Shown: piece by piece, positions 51,572-60,676 of the stretch
How the letters are laid out: each line of letters begins with the position of its first letter
Numbering within the stretch: position 1 is the first letter of the stretch
Source of the DNA: Planctomycetota bacterium
Lineage (GTDB): Bacteria > Planctomycetota > Planctomycetia > Pirellulales > Pirellulaceae
Length of the DNA: 64,000 bases
NCBI GenBank assembly: GCA_026692905.1
Contig: JAPLNL010000040.1
Location: forward strand, 35,655 to 99,654
Reading direction: 5' to 3'
The notes under the pieces: model-generated
What the model saw: the letters and a program-made list of their open reading frames with translations, nothing else
Databases searched by the model: none
What the model was told of the DNA's origin: nothing
Translations under genes and position numbers: made by a program

Positions 51572-52972
51572 ATGTTCAAGCTTTGGGTTATAGCGCATCG
51601 CGAGTACGTCGCCATGGTGGGCACTAAAGCGTTTTTGTTCACGTTGGTCATGATGCCGATCTTGATGTTTGGCAGCCTATTGGTAATGCCGCTTCTCAAT
51701 CGGGTGGCCGGCGGCAAGATACAGAAAATTGTGGTAGCCGATGGAACGGGACAGCTCTTTGATAGTCTCGAAAAAGCCGCCAAAGCCCGCAATGATTTGG
51801 TGCAATCCAAACCGGACAAACCCAGCGACTCAAAGAGTAGTAAGCATGACGAAGCGAGAGCCTTTATGGAGCAGCCCACTGATTTTTGGGAGTTGGTCGC
51901 TGCCCCTAACGAGTTGTCCTACGAAGAGCGGTTGAAATACAGTGAGCAAATTCGAAACAGTGACATCTATGCGTTGGTTGAAATCCCCAGTTCCTTTCTG
52001 AAACTCAAAGCGGTGCCGCCGCAGGATGGGAGCTCAACTGGCGAAGCGGATGCACCGACCGCCGTCGCTCGGTTTTACAGCCAAGACGCATTGATGAGCG
52101 GGGCTCGAGGTTGGCTCAACGCAATTTTGAGCCAAAGACTACGCGATACGAGAATAGAGCAGTTCGGTTTAGGCAAAATTGATCCCAAGGTTTTTGCTTT
52201 GGTGGATGCAAAAGTTGAGTTAACACCGAGCGTTCCGGTCAAAGCATCAGACAGTGGCAAATCGGACGATCATTCGGTGATGGATTCGCTGGTCAGCATG
52301 TTCTTGCCGTTTGGCGTCATGATGCTCATGTTCATGGTGATCCTTATGGCTGCACAGCCAATTCTCGAAAGCGCGATGGAAGAAAAAAGCCTACGAATCT
52401 CAGAGGTTCTACTTGGGTCGGTAACCCCCTCGCAGCTTATGGGTGGCAAGCTGCTAGGCAACGTCGCAGGTTCCCTGGTCATCTTCCTCCTCTACGGAGC
52501 GGGCGGGTTGTTCTTCTTGAACTATCAAGGTCTAGCAGATAAGCTACCGCTGAGCTTGTTGCCGTGGTTCCTGCTGTTTCAACTACTTGGCGTTTTGTTC
52601 TTCAGTTCTATATTCCTAACGATCGGTGCATCGGTCAACGAATTGAAAGAAGCGCAGACTTTGCTGCTGCCCGTTTGGTTGGTGCTGATGGCACCCATGA
52701 TGGTCTGGTTCATTGCCGTACGTGATCCGAACGGACTCGTTTCCACAACTTTGAGTTTCTTTCCACCCTCCTGTCCGATGATGATGGTTTTGCGTCTCGC
52801 GTCCGGTACCACGGTCCCATTCTGGCAACCGCCATTGGCTGCGGTAGTCATGATCGTGTCTACGTATGGCATCGTGATCTTGGCAGGTAGAATCCGCGCG
52901 GGATTACTAAGGAACGAAGGAGTTCGATCCATTCGACAACTGTTGAGTCGAACCTTTGCAAAGAACACTTAA
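51572..52972 (+). CDS. ABC-2 type transporter permease (NatB-like)
   Basis: A 466-residue permease starting MFKLWVIAHREYVAMVGTKA at ATG 51572. One membrane segment lies near residues 22-44, followed by a large external domain of about 180 residues and a cluster of five or six segments at the C-terminus (FLPFGVMMLMFMVILMAAQP; LVIFLLYGAGGLFFL; VWLVLMAPMMVWFIAV). EEKSLRISEVLLGSVTPSQL is the typical NatB/ABC2_membrane_3 sequence after the second segment. No ATPase gene is adjacent in the window. The substrate, ions or lipids in relatives, is unknown. Confidence 0.87.
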   Translation: MFKLWVIAHREYVAMVGTKAFLFTLVMMPILMFGSLLVMPLLNRVAGGKIQKIVVADGTGQLFDSLEKAAKARNDLVQSKPDKPSDSKSSKHDEARAFMEQPTDFWELVAAPNELSYEERLKYSEQIRNSDIYALVEIPSSFLKLKAVPPQDGSSTGEADAPTAVARFYSQDALMSGARGWLNAILSQRLRDTRIEQFGLGKIDPKVFALVDAKVELTPSVPVKASDSGKSDDHSVMDSLVSMFLPFGVMMLMFMVILMAAQPILESAMEEKSLRISEVLLGSVTPSQLMGGKLLGNVAGSLVIFLLYGAGGLFFLNYQGLADKLPLSLLPWFLLFQLLGVLFFSSIFLTIGASVNELKEAQTLLLPVWLVLMAPMMVWFIAVRDPNGLVSTTLSFFPPSCPMMMVLRLASGTTVPFWQPPLAAVVMIVSTYGIVILAGRIRAGLLRNEGVRSIRQLLSRTFAKNT

Positions 52973-53047
52973 AAACGGGTGGGTCACTTGTGAAAGTAAG
53001 CGTCAGCCGCGGTTATCGAAGAGTAAGCGTCAATGGGAGAACACTGC

Positions 53048-53347
53048 ATGCAAAAACACTTCTTGCTCATCTACGAAGTCGGGGAGGACTACGTTGAGAA
53101 ACGAGCGCCGTTTCGAGCAGTGCATCTCGCGCTTGCCGAACAAGCAGCAGCACGGGGCGAACTTGTATTGGGCGGTGCGTTGGCAGACCCAGTCGATAAA
53201 GCCATTCTGCTTTTCCGTAGCAACGGCCCGGAAGTCGCTCAATCGTTTGCGAACAACGATCCGTATGTTCAGAATGGGCTCGTGAAGAAATGGTCTGTCC
53301 GGGAATGGACAACCGTTGCTGGCTGCGCGTTGAAACCCAGTGCGTGA
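53048..53347 (+). CDS. YciI family protein
   Basis: A 99-residue YciI-like ferredoxin-fold protein from ATG 53048, chosen over 53033 because GGGAGAA lies eight bases upstream. HFLLIYEVGEDYVEKRAPFR, HLALAEQAAARGELVLGGAL and FANNDPYVQNGLVKKW are typical of the family. Members are small dimers of mostly unknown function; some are dehalogenase-like. No operon partner is evident. Confidence 0.85.
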   Translation: MQKHFLLIYEVGEDYVEKRAPFRAVHLALAEQAAARGELVLGGALADPVDKAILLFRSNGPEVAQSFANNDPYVQNGLVKKWSVREWTTVAGCALKPSA

Positions 53348-53383
53348 GTGCGGCGTAAGCCTGGAACACTCGTAAAAACCTAA

Positions 53384-53520
53384 GGGAGAGCGAGGCTTCT
53401 GCCGAGCTGTCTACGCCAAGGTCTGCGTGCGGTTGAAGTAGTTTGGGACCATTGTCCCGAACTAGTTTAATGGACGGGACAATGGTCCCATCCTACATCG
53501 GCAGGAGCCTCACCCTCCCG
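53384..53520. repeat. GAGGCTCCTGCC palindrome interrupted by a second hairpin
   Basis: The outer arms GGGAGAGCGAGGCTTCTGCC (53384-) and GGCAGGAGCCTCACCCTCCC (-53520) belong to the family seen in the MFS and DUF1549 genes. Between them sits a separate perfect hairpin, GGGACCATTGTCCCG/CGGGACAATGGTCCC (53445-53489). It appears to be one repeat nested in another. Confidence 0.85.
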
Positions 53521-53564
53521 CGAAAAAAATTGCTTGGGTGAAACGTCTAAAAGGGTGGGTCGCG

Positions 53565-54050
53565 TTACGGAGCAAGCTGATGCTTGCCGTTTGCGAATGT
53601 CTTGTGGCAGTCATTGCAATGCACCAACATGGCCTCGTATGCCTTTCTGGTTTCGACGAAGTTCTTTTGCTTGGCAGCTTTGAATGCCATTTCGCCAGCC
53701 AGTTTGGATGCCAGGCTGTACTCATCCCACTTGGATTGGTCTTTCTCTTGTTTTCGCAATTGCAAAATATTGCTCCCCTCCGCCAAAATGAGGACGTCCG
53801 AACGAATGGCTTTCCAACCGTTGTTGTCCTTGGGCTCCGCTGCAATGGCCTCTTTTAAGCGACGATACGGAGCTTGAAACATCCCCTCCATAAAGTCGTG
53901 CATATTGGTGTCGACGGGAACGATTTCAGGTGCGGAATTGCTCGAAGGAATAGCAATCGCCTGCGGCTGAAAAAAAGCACCTAACCCAACAGAACCAATC
54001 AATGCTACGAGCACACCAAATCGAAAAGCAGCTTTCACTTTGAACTCCAT
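53565..54050 (-). CDS. Class II-like cytochrome c
   Basis: A 161-residue exported protein. The N-terminal FRFGVLVALIGSVGLGAFF is a signal peptide. The heme motif CNDCH (C145-C148-H149) sits near the C-terminus and is preceded by helices, the arrangement of cytochrome c' (class II). The segment LVHCNDCHKTF fits well. Predicted periplasmic heme protein; electron partner unknown. A GAGGCTCCTGCC-type repeat lies downstream of its stop. Confidence 0.85.
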   Translation of the reverse strand: MEFKVKAAFRFGVLVALIGSVGLGAFFQPQAIAIPSSNSAPEIVPVDTNMHDFMEGMFQAPYRRLKEAIAAEPKDNNGWKAIRSDVLILAEGSNILQLRKQEKDQSKWDEYSLASKLAGEMAFKAAKQKNFVETRKAYEAMLVHCNDCHKTFANGKHQLAP

Positions 54051-54105
54051 ACGGAAAAGGGATTAAATCGAGGCTTCAAGTAAAGGTCGAAGTTACGAAG
54101 CAATA

Positions 54106-54183
54106 AGCCGTTGGGCGATAGCCCCAGTTTTCGCAAACGCTTCGCGTTTTACCAACAGCCGGGGCTAGCTAGCGCCCGACGGC
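54106..54183. repeat. AGCCGT...ACGGCT inverted repeat at the aroA stop
   Basis: AGCCGTTGGGCGATAGCCCC pairs with GGGGCTAGCTAGCGCCC and ACGGCT around a spacer with CGCAAACGCTTCGCG. It touches the aroA stop codon and likely ends the operon transcript or is another REP-like family. Confidence 0.75.
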
Positions 54184-55511
54184 TACGATGCATCATACTT
54201 TGGGGCTTGCCCTAGTACGCTACCCATGTTCTCGAAATACTCAGGGTAAGTCTTCTCGGTGCACTTGGGATCCAAGATCCGAACGCCAGCTACTTTGAGA
54301 CCGACTAAGGAAAGGCTCATGGCCATGCGATGATCGCGGTAGGTCTTTAAGTCTTGTCCTACTAGCGGCTTGGGGTGGATCGTCAAACCATCGTCGTGCT
54401 CCTCGACGGCAGCACCTAGTCGACGAAGCTCGCAAGCCAAGTCACCAATGCGATCTGTTTCTTTGTGCCTATTGTGAGCGACCCCACGAACGCGAGTTGG
54501 ACCGTCAGCAAACAAGGCAACCGCAGCAAGCGTTTGCACCGTATCGCTTATCGCGTTCATGTCGATATCGATCCCGGTGGAAGCCCGCCCTGAAACCTCG
54601 ATGAAATCGTCACCGCTTGTCACGTGGCATCCCATCTTTCCGAGTACCTTTGCAAACTGAACGTCACCTTGCAGAGCGTGAAAGCTAAGGCCATCGACAC
54701 GCATGGTTCCGCCAGTGATGGCGGCAGCGCCAAAGAAGTAGCTGGCGGCGGACGCGTCTGGCTCGATGGAGTAATGGCAACCCGTATAGGACTGCGGTGA
54801 GTTCACTTCGTATTGTGGGCCATTTGCTCCTATCGTTGCTTGTAAATCGACCCCAAAGGACTTCATGACTGCGATGGTCATGTCGACATAAGGCTTGGAA
54901 ACGAGATCGCCAACTACGCGAATCGCAACCGGCGAATCGGCATAAGGCGACGCCATCATCATACCGCTCAAAAACTGGCTTGAAACGTCTCCAGAAACGC
55001 TTCCCTCGCCGCCCCGTAGTCCATTGGCGATCACACGGACTGGCGGGCAGTTAGGATGGGTTGGATTGGTACTGAAAACGTTGGCGCCAAGTTCTCGCAG
55101 GCCATCGATCAGGTCGCCGATGGGCCGCTCACGCATCCTGGGGACGCCATCCAATGTGTAATCGCCGCGCGTAGCAGCCAAAGCCGCAGTGAGAAAACGA
55201 ATGGTCGTCCCACTGTTAGCGATATGCAAATCAACCTTTGGGATAGGAGGCTGACCATTGCACCCCGTGATTTCGATCGACTTTGCCGTCCGATCCCAAT
55301 GGACCGATAGTCCAAGAGCAATCCATGCGTCGATCATCACGCGAGTGTCTTCACTTTCGAGGACACCGGAAAGGACAGACGTGCCGCAAGCCATGGCCGC
55401 GCATATCAATGCGCGATTGGTAATGCTCTTCGATCCCGGTACGGTTACACGACCAACAATGGGGTGCAAGGCTGGTTGGAACGAGACGGCGTATGCGCCC
55501 ATTTCGGACAT
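54183..55511 (-). CDS. aroA: 3-phosphoshikimate 1-carboxyvinyltransferase
   Basis: A 442-residue EPSP synthase, sixth step of the shikimate pathway (phosphoenolpyruvate plus shikimate-3-phosphate). Family blocks are visible: VPGSKSITNRALI, IANSGTTIRFLTAALA, GVPRMRERPIGDLIDGL, SSQFLSGMMMA, HNRHKETDRIGDLACELRRL, YRDHRMAMSLSLVGL. Length is standard. It is the last gene of a minus-strand operon, 3 bp after the PQQ-propeller gene, an unusual partner for a biosynthetic enzyme. The substrate-binding SKS and R residues are intact. Confidence 0.95.
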   Translation of the reverse strand: MSEMGAYAVSFQPALHPIVGRVTVPGSKSITNRALICAAMACGTSVLSGVLESEDTRVMIDAWIALGLSVHWDRTAKSIEITGCNGQPPIPKVDLHIANSGTTIRFLTAALAATRGDYTLDGVPRMRERPIGDLIDGLRELGANVFSTNPTHPNCPPVRVIANGLRGGEGSVSGDVSSQFLSGMMMASPYADSPVAIRVVGDLVSKPYVDMTIAVMKSFGVDLQATIGANGPQYEVNSPQSYTGCHYSIEPDASAASYFFGAAAITGGTMRVDGLSFHALQGDVQFAKVLGKMGCHVTSGDDFIEVSGRASTGIDIDMNAISDTVQTLAAVALFADGPTRVRGVAHNRHKETDRIGDLACELRRLGAAVEEHDDGLTIHPKPLVGQDLKTYRDHRMAMSLSLVGLKVAGVRILDPKCTEKTYPEYFENMGSVLGQAPKYDAS

Positions 55512-55514
55512 AGC

Positions 55515-56750
55515 TTACTTTTCAGCAATCTTCCAAAGGCTCGAGACGCCACGCACGTACATGGCATTTCCAGAAACGGCTGGCGAACCTAGGACCGCTT
55601 CCCCAAGCTCGTTGGTGGCAACTACCTTGCCCTCTTTGTCGCCAAGCTCAACAACGAAACAACGTCCATCGTCGCTGAAGACATACAAGTTATTGGCCGC
55701 AACCACGGGCGAGGACCAGATGCTTTTGGCATCTGCCAAACGAGTCTGCCATTTGGATTCGCCTGAGAAAAGATCTCCGCAAGCAAGTACGGTTCGGCTA
55801 ATTGTGTAGACATTCTTTCCCACAACCAATGGTGAGCAGGCATTCGAGCTTAGTTTGTTGTTGTCCCACAGTTTGCTGGGACCGGTTCCGACGCTGGACA
55901 AGTCAAACGCGGTCAGACCACCTGCTGGCACAAAGAGTTTGCCTTCCGCTGCAAACGACGAAGGAATTGTAGAACAACGAAGCTCCTTCTTCCAAAGAAT
56001 CTTGCCAGACTTGGGCTCAACCGCGAGAAGATCTTCACTTGATTGCATCACGATGACTTGTTGACCGTCGAGCATTTTCACGATGGTAGGGGACGACCAA
56101 TTGGCTTGCTTAGGGCGATCCAGTTTCCAAAGCACCTTTCCATCTTCGGCGTTCAATCCTGCAGCAAACGAATCCCCTTGGCATTCGATCTGAACCACGC
56201 AGACGCCATCAAGAACGACTGGCGAACTGCTCATTCCGACGTCGTTTCCAGCTTTAGGAAAATCGGTCGAAAGCGAGCGATACCAAACCAAGTTACCTTC
56301 GAGGTCAACGCAGGCGATGTCGTTGGAACTATAAAATGCAAAGACATGCTTGCCGTCCGATGCTGGCGTCGGTGCAGCATTAGCGCTGGTGGGGTGACAA
56401 AACGGACGGCCGCGAGCAACGAACTCTTGCTGCCATCGAATAGTCCCATCCTTGGAGTTGACGCTGATCAAATGCAGTCGCCGCTGATCCATGCCGCTGC
56501 TGCTGGTGGTAATGGCTTGATCGCCGACGACAATAACACCACCAACGCTTCGGCCCGGCAGTTCTGTACGCCAAGCAATATTCTCTTTTGCTTCACCGCC
56601 AAACTTGGTCGGCAGTTTTGAGTCGATACCGACGCTGCCTGCGTTCGGTCCTCGAAACATGGGCCAATCGGCCTTGGCGGTCATCTGTTGCGACAGTGTT
56701 GCCACAGTCAACCCAAACGCAAACCAAGATGATTTGTAGAATTTGTGCAT
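55515..56750 (-). CDS. Exported PQQ-like beta-propeller protein (BamB-like)
   Basis: From ATG 56750 the protein has 411 residues; another ATG is at 56762. The signal peptide SSWFAFGLTVATLSQQMTAKA precedes WPMFRGPNAGSVG, the standard opening of planctomycete PQQ-like propellers. Blades include LISVNSKDGTIRWQQ, FAAGLNAEDGKVLWKL and LLAVEPKSGKILWKK, ending GNAMYVRGVSSLWKI. No catalytic or heme site is seen. It is probably a scaffold or sensor in the periplasm. It sits 3 bp from aroA and close to the upstream secreted protein. Confidence 0.85.
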   Translation of the reverse strand: MHKFYKSSWFAFGLTVATLSQQMTAKADWPMFRGPNAGSVGIDSKLPTKFGGEAKENIAWRTELPGRSVGGVIVVGDQAITTSSSGMDQRRLHLISVNSKDGTIRWQQEFVARGRPFCHPTSANAAPTPASDGKHVFAFYSSNDIACVDLEGNLVWYRSLSTDFPKAGNDVGMSSSPVVLDGVCVVQIECQGDSFAAGLNAEDGKVLWKLDRPKQANWSSPTIVKMLDGQQVIVMQSSEDLLAVEPKSGKILWKKELRCSTIPSSFAAEGKLFVPAGGLTAFDLSSVGTGPSKLWDNNKLSSNACSPLVVGKNVYTISRTVLACGDLFSGESKWQTRLADAKSIWSSPVVAANNLYVFSDDGRCFVVELGDKEGKVVATNELGEAVLGSPAVSGNAMYVRGVSSLWKIAEK

Positions 56751-56765
56751 GTTGAGTCTCATCGT

Positions 56766-57893
56766 CTATCGTCCTTCTGTCAAAATGGCTTTGCCGGTGG
56801 CGTCACAAATTCTCACTTGAAACTTGTAGTCTTGGGCCCATTGTTCCTTCTGCTCGTTCTGGCAAACCTTGACCAAAATTTGGTTCTTGCCAGCCTTGAG
56901 GCGAATAGGTTCTGCGTATTGATCGATCTGAGTGCCGGTGTGATAGACTTCGTTGGATATCACGAGTTTGCCGTTGACCCAAATTTTGTTTCCGTTGATG
57001 CAGCCCAATCGTATTTCTGCATCTTGATCTTTCTCAGAATCAAATTCGGCTGCAGCATAAATGATGCAACCTTTTTCTTTGTTGTAGAGCTCAGCCAAGT
57101 CGACGACTCCGTCGGGCGCTGCGGTTGTGTGCGGCTTCCATGTGACAGCTTCTGTCTTACCCTGGTACTCGTCCTTAGTCGCTCCCCTGGCCCAATCGGT
57201 TTCCACTTGGAAAGCTTTGTCAAAGTTGACCGTCCCGACGTTATCAAACGGGCCGATCAATCGCCAATCAGGCAAGAACCCGAGTTGCTTCGACTGGTCG
57301 ATCGTGACACCGAGTTCTTTGAGTTTTTCGATGATCGATACCACTTGGCTCGGATGTCGGGCGGCATCGAGCAACACCGACAGGTCCTTGTTTTCGAGCT
57401 TGACCTTCATGGCTTCGTCGATCGCTAAGAATCGAAGCTCGGGGCTCGAATCTTGATTCATCTTGGCGAGCAGTTCTTTCCGAAGTAAAGCGTTGTTGGT
57501 TGTAAGCCATTGGAAAACGAGATAGCGAGCCTCGCCGTCTTGACTGGCGTCTTCCATAAATTTGGTGAGCTCGGCCGTTTGCGACTTGCCAGACTTTCGA
57601 TAAAGGGAATTGGCAAGTCCCGACAGCCAGTTGCGACCTACAGGTGTTGCCCCCTTCATTGCCGTTAACGACTGGATCAAGGTGACGTCGCTGGCTTTGC
57701 TAAGTTGCGTGATCGCCTTCGATGCGGCTTGAGTACTGTCATCACCGGACGTCAGTTTTTGCAAGACCTTGATGGAGTCCAGGCTGCCGTCGGCCCTGAC
57801 ATCGACGGGATCAAGGATCGTTGCGGAGATGGAGAATCCGACGGCGAAAATCGCCGCTCGTCGAAATGTCCTCGTCTTGAGCCTAACCAACAT
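56766..57893 (-). CDS. Exported HEAT-like protein with beta-rich C-terminal domain
   Basis: From ATG 57893 the protein has 375 residues. A signal peptide (FRRAAIFAVGFSISATILDPVDVRA) precedes a helical repeat region (TQAASKAITQLSKASDV to KLENKDLSVLLDAARHPSQV) and a beta-rich domain starting PDWRLIGPFDNVG. That domain has EIRLGCINGNKIWVNGKLVI and closes LKAGKNQILVKVCQ, like the galactose-binding-type domains common in planctomycete secreted proteins. First gene of the operon with the propeller and aroA. Function unknown. Confidence 0.75.
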   Translation of the reverse strand: MLVRLKTRTFRRAAIFAVGFSISATILDPVDVRADGSLDSIKVLQKLTSGDDSTQAASKAITQLSKASDVTLIQSLTAMKGATPVGRNWLSGLANSLYRKSGKSQTAELTKFMEDASQDGEARYLVFQWLTTNNALLRKELLAKMNQDSSPELRFLAIDEAMKVKLENKDLSVLLDAARHPSQVVSIIEKLKELGVTIDQSKQLGFLPDWRLIGPFDNVGTVNFDKAFQVETDWARGATKDEYQGKTEAVTWKPHTTAAPDGVVDLAELYNKEKGCIIYAAAEFDSEKDQDAEIRLGCINGNKIWVNGKLVISNEVYHTGTQIDQYAEPIRLKAGKNQILVKVCQNEQKEQWAQDYKFQVRICDATGKAILTEGR

Positions 57894-57908
57894 GCTTAGC
57901 ACCCTCAT

Positions 57909-58329
57909 TCGTAATCACTTAGGTAAATTCCTGCGTATAGATTATGCAGGTTATGCCAGCGAAGCGAAAGGGGCGAACGGTTAACCCCGTTTATTCATGA
58001 GTTGCAGTGCACTAGAGCCAAGAACTGGAAGTTCCACTCAGGTTCTTGCTTAAACAATCGAGCCGAGAGAAACGAAAAGAGCCGAAAAAAGAGAAGATCG
58101 AAACAATGAGTTCATGCGTATCTTGAATGACCAGCGAATGGAGACTTAGCAAAGTAATAAGTCGATTTTTTTCGCCCTCGTTCGTTTCTTTCGGCAAAAA
58201 GAGGCAGTGAATTAAGGCTTTTGGCACTAGCTAACTCACGGATGTAATCGCTCTGCTTCCTGAAGGGCGCAAGCCGTGCAGTAGTCGCCCAATCATGAAA
58301 CTCGACCTCTGATTCGCGCCGGCTCGCTA
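57909..58329. other. Gene-free stretch
   Basis: About 420 bp between the TPR protein stop and the start of the aroA operon, slightly A+T-rich. No protein-like frame or strong hairpin was recognised. It should include the operon promoter. Confidence 0.45.
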
Positions 58330-59199
58330 CTAAAGGTCAAGCGATTCGAGTTTGCGAAGTCGCTCCCTTACCTCCGTTTGCTTTGCTCGATCGCAATCGA
58401 CCAAAATTTGTTCCGCGTAAAATCGAGCGGAATCGATCAAACGACTTTCTTCTGCCAAGTCCAAGGCTAGTTCAAGTGCTCGCATCCGAATCTTTGGTTC
58501 CGGTGGTGGGGCTCGAAACAAGGCAGCTTTGCGAAAAGCCGCCAGAGCATCCAGAGGTCGATTTAATGTTTGATAACACATGCCTAGTTGGAGACTAGAG
58601 CGAGCTCGCAAATCGGGCACTTCGGCAGCGCGGACAAGCAGTTCGATGGCTTCGTCAAAGCGAGCCAATTGCCTCAACCCAATCGCCCAATTGATGAGTA
58701 TCTCTTTTTGTTCGGGATGTCTACCAAAGCGATCTCGGCAAACTCGAATGCGTTCATTAGCTAAATTGACTTCGGCTTGCTCCAGACCATATCGCGTTTC
58801 ATCGGATGGATTTTGTGCAAGTGCCGTCTTCGCTTGTTGCAACCACTGGCTGGCCTGATGGAGTAATAACTCCTCTCGCATCATGACGAGCGGTTCGCAT
58901 TCCGGGCAAAGCTGCACACCTGACTCTAGGACACGCTTTGCATCGTTCCATCGTTCTTGATTGATGTAAATTTGCCCGAGCTCGACATAGGGAGCGCTGT
59001 TTGCCGGACAATTGCGAATCTCCTGTTCGAGATATTGAAACCTCTCGAGCGGAATTGAACCTCGCTTCGACGGGACAGCCTCCGGCGTTGGTCGAGCGAA
59101 CAGTGCGTCAACATCGGCAAATCGAGAAAGAAGCTTCGAACCCACTTGCGAGGTCGAATCGATTGGCGTCGATTTTGTAGAGTCGGGTGCGGTATTCAT
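58330..59199 (-). CDS. TPR repeat protein
   Basis: A 289-residue protein from ATG 59199 with no signal. After about 60 disordered residues, tetratricopeptide repeats follow: APYVELGQIYINQERWNDAK, INWAIGLRQLARFDEAIELL and SSLQLGMCYQTLNRPLDALA. The segment VQLCPECEPLVM has a CxxC-like pair. Probably a scaffold or adaptor. A hairpin terminator lies just upstream and ends transcription of the previous gene, so this gene has its own promoter. Confidence 0.82.
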   Translation of the reverse strand: MNTAPDSTKSTPIDSTSQVGSKLLSRFADVDALFARPTPEAVPSKRGSIPLERFQYLEQEIRNCPANSAPYVELGQIYINQERWNDAKRVLESGVQLCPECEPLVMMREELLLHQASQWLQQAKTALAQNPSDETRYGLEQAEVNLANERIRVCRDRFGRHPEQKEILINWAIGLRQLARFDEAIELLVRAAEVPDLRARSSLQLGMCYQTLNRPLDALAAFRKAALFRAPPPEPKIRMRALELALDLAEESRLIDSARFYAEQILVDCDRAKQTEVRERLRKLESLDL

Positions 59200-59229
59200 C
59201 GTGATTGCATTATACACCACAGACGGACC

Positions 59230-59292
59230 AAAAAAACGGCCCGTTTGGCAGTTCGCCATCGTGGCGACAGAGAGGCTGCCAAACGGGCCGTT
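59230..59292 (-). terminator. Rho-independent terminator after the Gfo/Idh/MocA gene
   Basis: A 17-bp perfect stem, AACGGCCCGTTTGGCAG with CTGCCAAACGGGCCGTT, encloses a loop with an inner short stem. It is followed, on the minus strand, by a run of seven T. It lies 47 bp after the stop of the oxidoreductase. Confidence 0.88.
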
Positions 59293-59338
59293 GGACCAAT
59301 GAGCTCAAAAAGCTCGTGGCGAACGGAAAATCACGACA

Positions 59339-60676
59339 CTAAATCACCAGTTCAGGATCAATTCCTGGGGTTGGAACCCAATATTTGCCATTTTCTGGCT
59401 GAATCGGTGCTTCGTTGTCAAACGAACTCATCGCATCTGTGTTGGCGAGCGAAATCTTGCTGTTTAGACATTGGTCCCATTTGACGACTTTTCCGGTGTA
59501 CGTTGCCATACGTCCCATGATCGAGGTCATGGTGCTGTACGCGCCATTGTCCCCTTCGTTAGGAATCAAGCCCTTTCGGATGTCGGCGAAAAGGTCGACG
59601 TGCTCTTTTGCATGTCCCAACTCGTTCTTCGGAGCATTCCAAATCACTTGGTTGTTCAGGTCATAAATCTTGCCCGCACCGATGTCGCACCAGCCCTTGC
59701 TGCCGTGTGCATATTCACTAACCGATGCCCAACATCCAGGGATGTGGCGGCATTGGCTCAGGAGCTTAACTCCGTTTTTGTAGGTGTATTCGATCATGTG
59801 GTGATCAAAGATCTGGCCACTGTCAGGACCGGTTCGGACTTGTCGTCCACCTTGGCCCTGTGCTGTTTCGGGTGGCCCGTCCATCAACCAGTTGATAACA
59901 TCTAGGTTGTGAATATGCTGTTCGCAAATATGGTCACCGCTAAGCCAGTTAAAGTAGTACCAGTTGTTCATTTGGTACTCGAGTTCGCTCTGCTCTGGTT
60001 TGCGAGGGCGAGTCCACACGCCATCACCATTCCAGTAACAACGGGTAAAGTTAATATCGCCGATGGCGCCGTCTTTGAGCTTGGCAATCGTGGCTTGGTA
60101 ACCAGATTCGTGATGTCGCTGCAATCCGACGGCCACAACGAGTTTCTTTTCCTTGGCCAGTTTGTTGGCGGCCAAAACGCGGCGAACACCGGGCGCGTCT
60201 GTCGCAACCGGTTTTTCCATGAACACATGCTTGCCAGCTTTGACGGCTGTTTCGAAGTGCAAAGGACGGAAGCCTGGCGGGGAAGTCAAGATAACCATGT
60301 CGATATCCGATTCGATCAATCGCTTGAACGCATCCACGCCGACGAATTTGCGGTCGGTTACGTCGATGCGATCTGCGTGTTTGCTGCCAATGCCTTTGAG
60401 CGCTTCATCGATCCGGTACGAAAAGGGATCTGCAACCGCAGTCAGCTTCACGCGATTTTCAGCGCTGTTGGTATCAAGAGCTTGTGTGGCAGCACCTGTC
60501 CCGCGACCACCGCAACCAACCAATCCAATCTTGATTTCACCGCTATCAAAGGAATGTGCAGCGCGAGCGATTGGCAAAGTGCCGGCCAGCGCACCAGTCG
60601 CGACTACAGCTGAGGTCGTCTTGATGAAATCGCGCCGATTATCAGCAGGATTAGGTTGGGTTTGGTTTTCGGACAT
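59339..60676 (-). CDS. Gfo/Idh/MocA family oxidoreductase, Tat-exported
   Basis: A 445-residue NAD(P)-dependent oxidoreductase. The Tat signal NRRDFIKTTSAVVATGALAG precedes the Rossmann motif KIGLVGCGGRGTGAATQ. EKPVATDAPGVRRVLAANKL contains the EKP lysine region, and NWLSGDHICEQHIHNLDVIN carries the histidines of the active-site region. Such exported family members are abundant in planctomycetes and act on unknown sugars or cyclitols. A strong terminator follows. It stands alone on this strand. Confidence 0.9.
   Translation of the reverse strand: MSENQTQPNPADNRRDFIKTTSAVVATGALAGTLPIARAAHSFDSGEIKIGLVGCGGRGTGAATQALDTNSAENRVKLTAVADPFSYRIDEALKGIGSKHADRIDVTDRKFVGVDAFKRLIESDIDMVILTSPPGFRPLHFETAVKAGKHVFMEKPVATDAPGVRRVLAANKLAKEKKLVVAVGLQRHHESGYQATIAKLKDGAIGDINFTRCYWNGDGVWTRPRKPEQSELEYQMNNWYYFNWLSGDHICEQHIHNLDVINWLMDGPPETAQGQGGRQVRTGPDSGQIFDHHMIEYTYKNGVKLLSQCRHIPGCWASVSEYAHGSKGWCDIGAGKIYDLNNQVIWNAPKNELGHAKEHVDLFADIRKGLIPNEGDNGAYSTMTSIMGRMATYTGKVVKWDQCLNSKISLANTDAMSSFDNEAPIQPENGKYWVPTPGIDPELVI

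Noticed and set aside
58012..58227. 71-residue minus-strand frame in the gap after the TPR gene
   Set aside because: Composition is Ser/Leu-rich with no start signal or family; seems chance.
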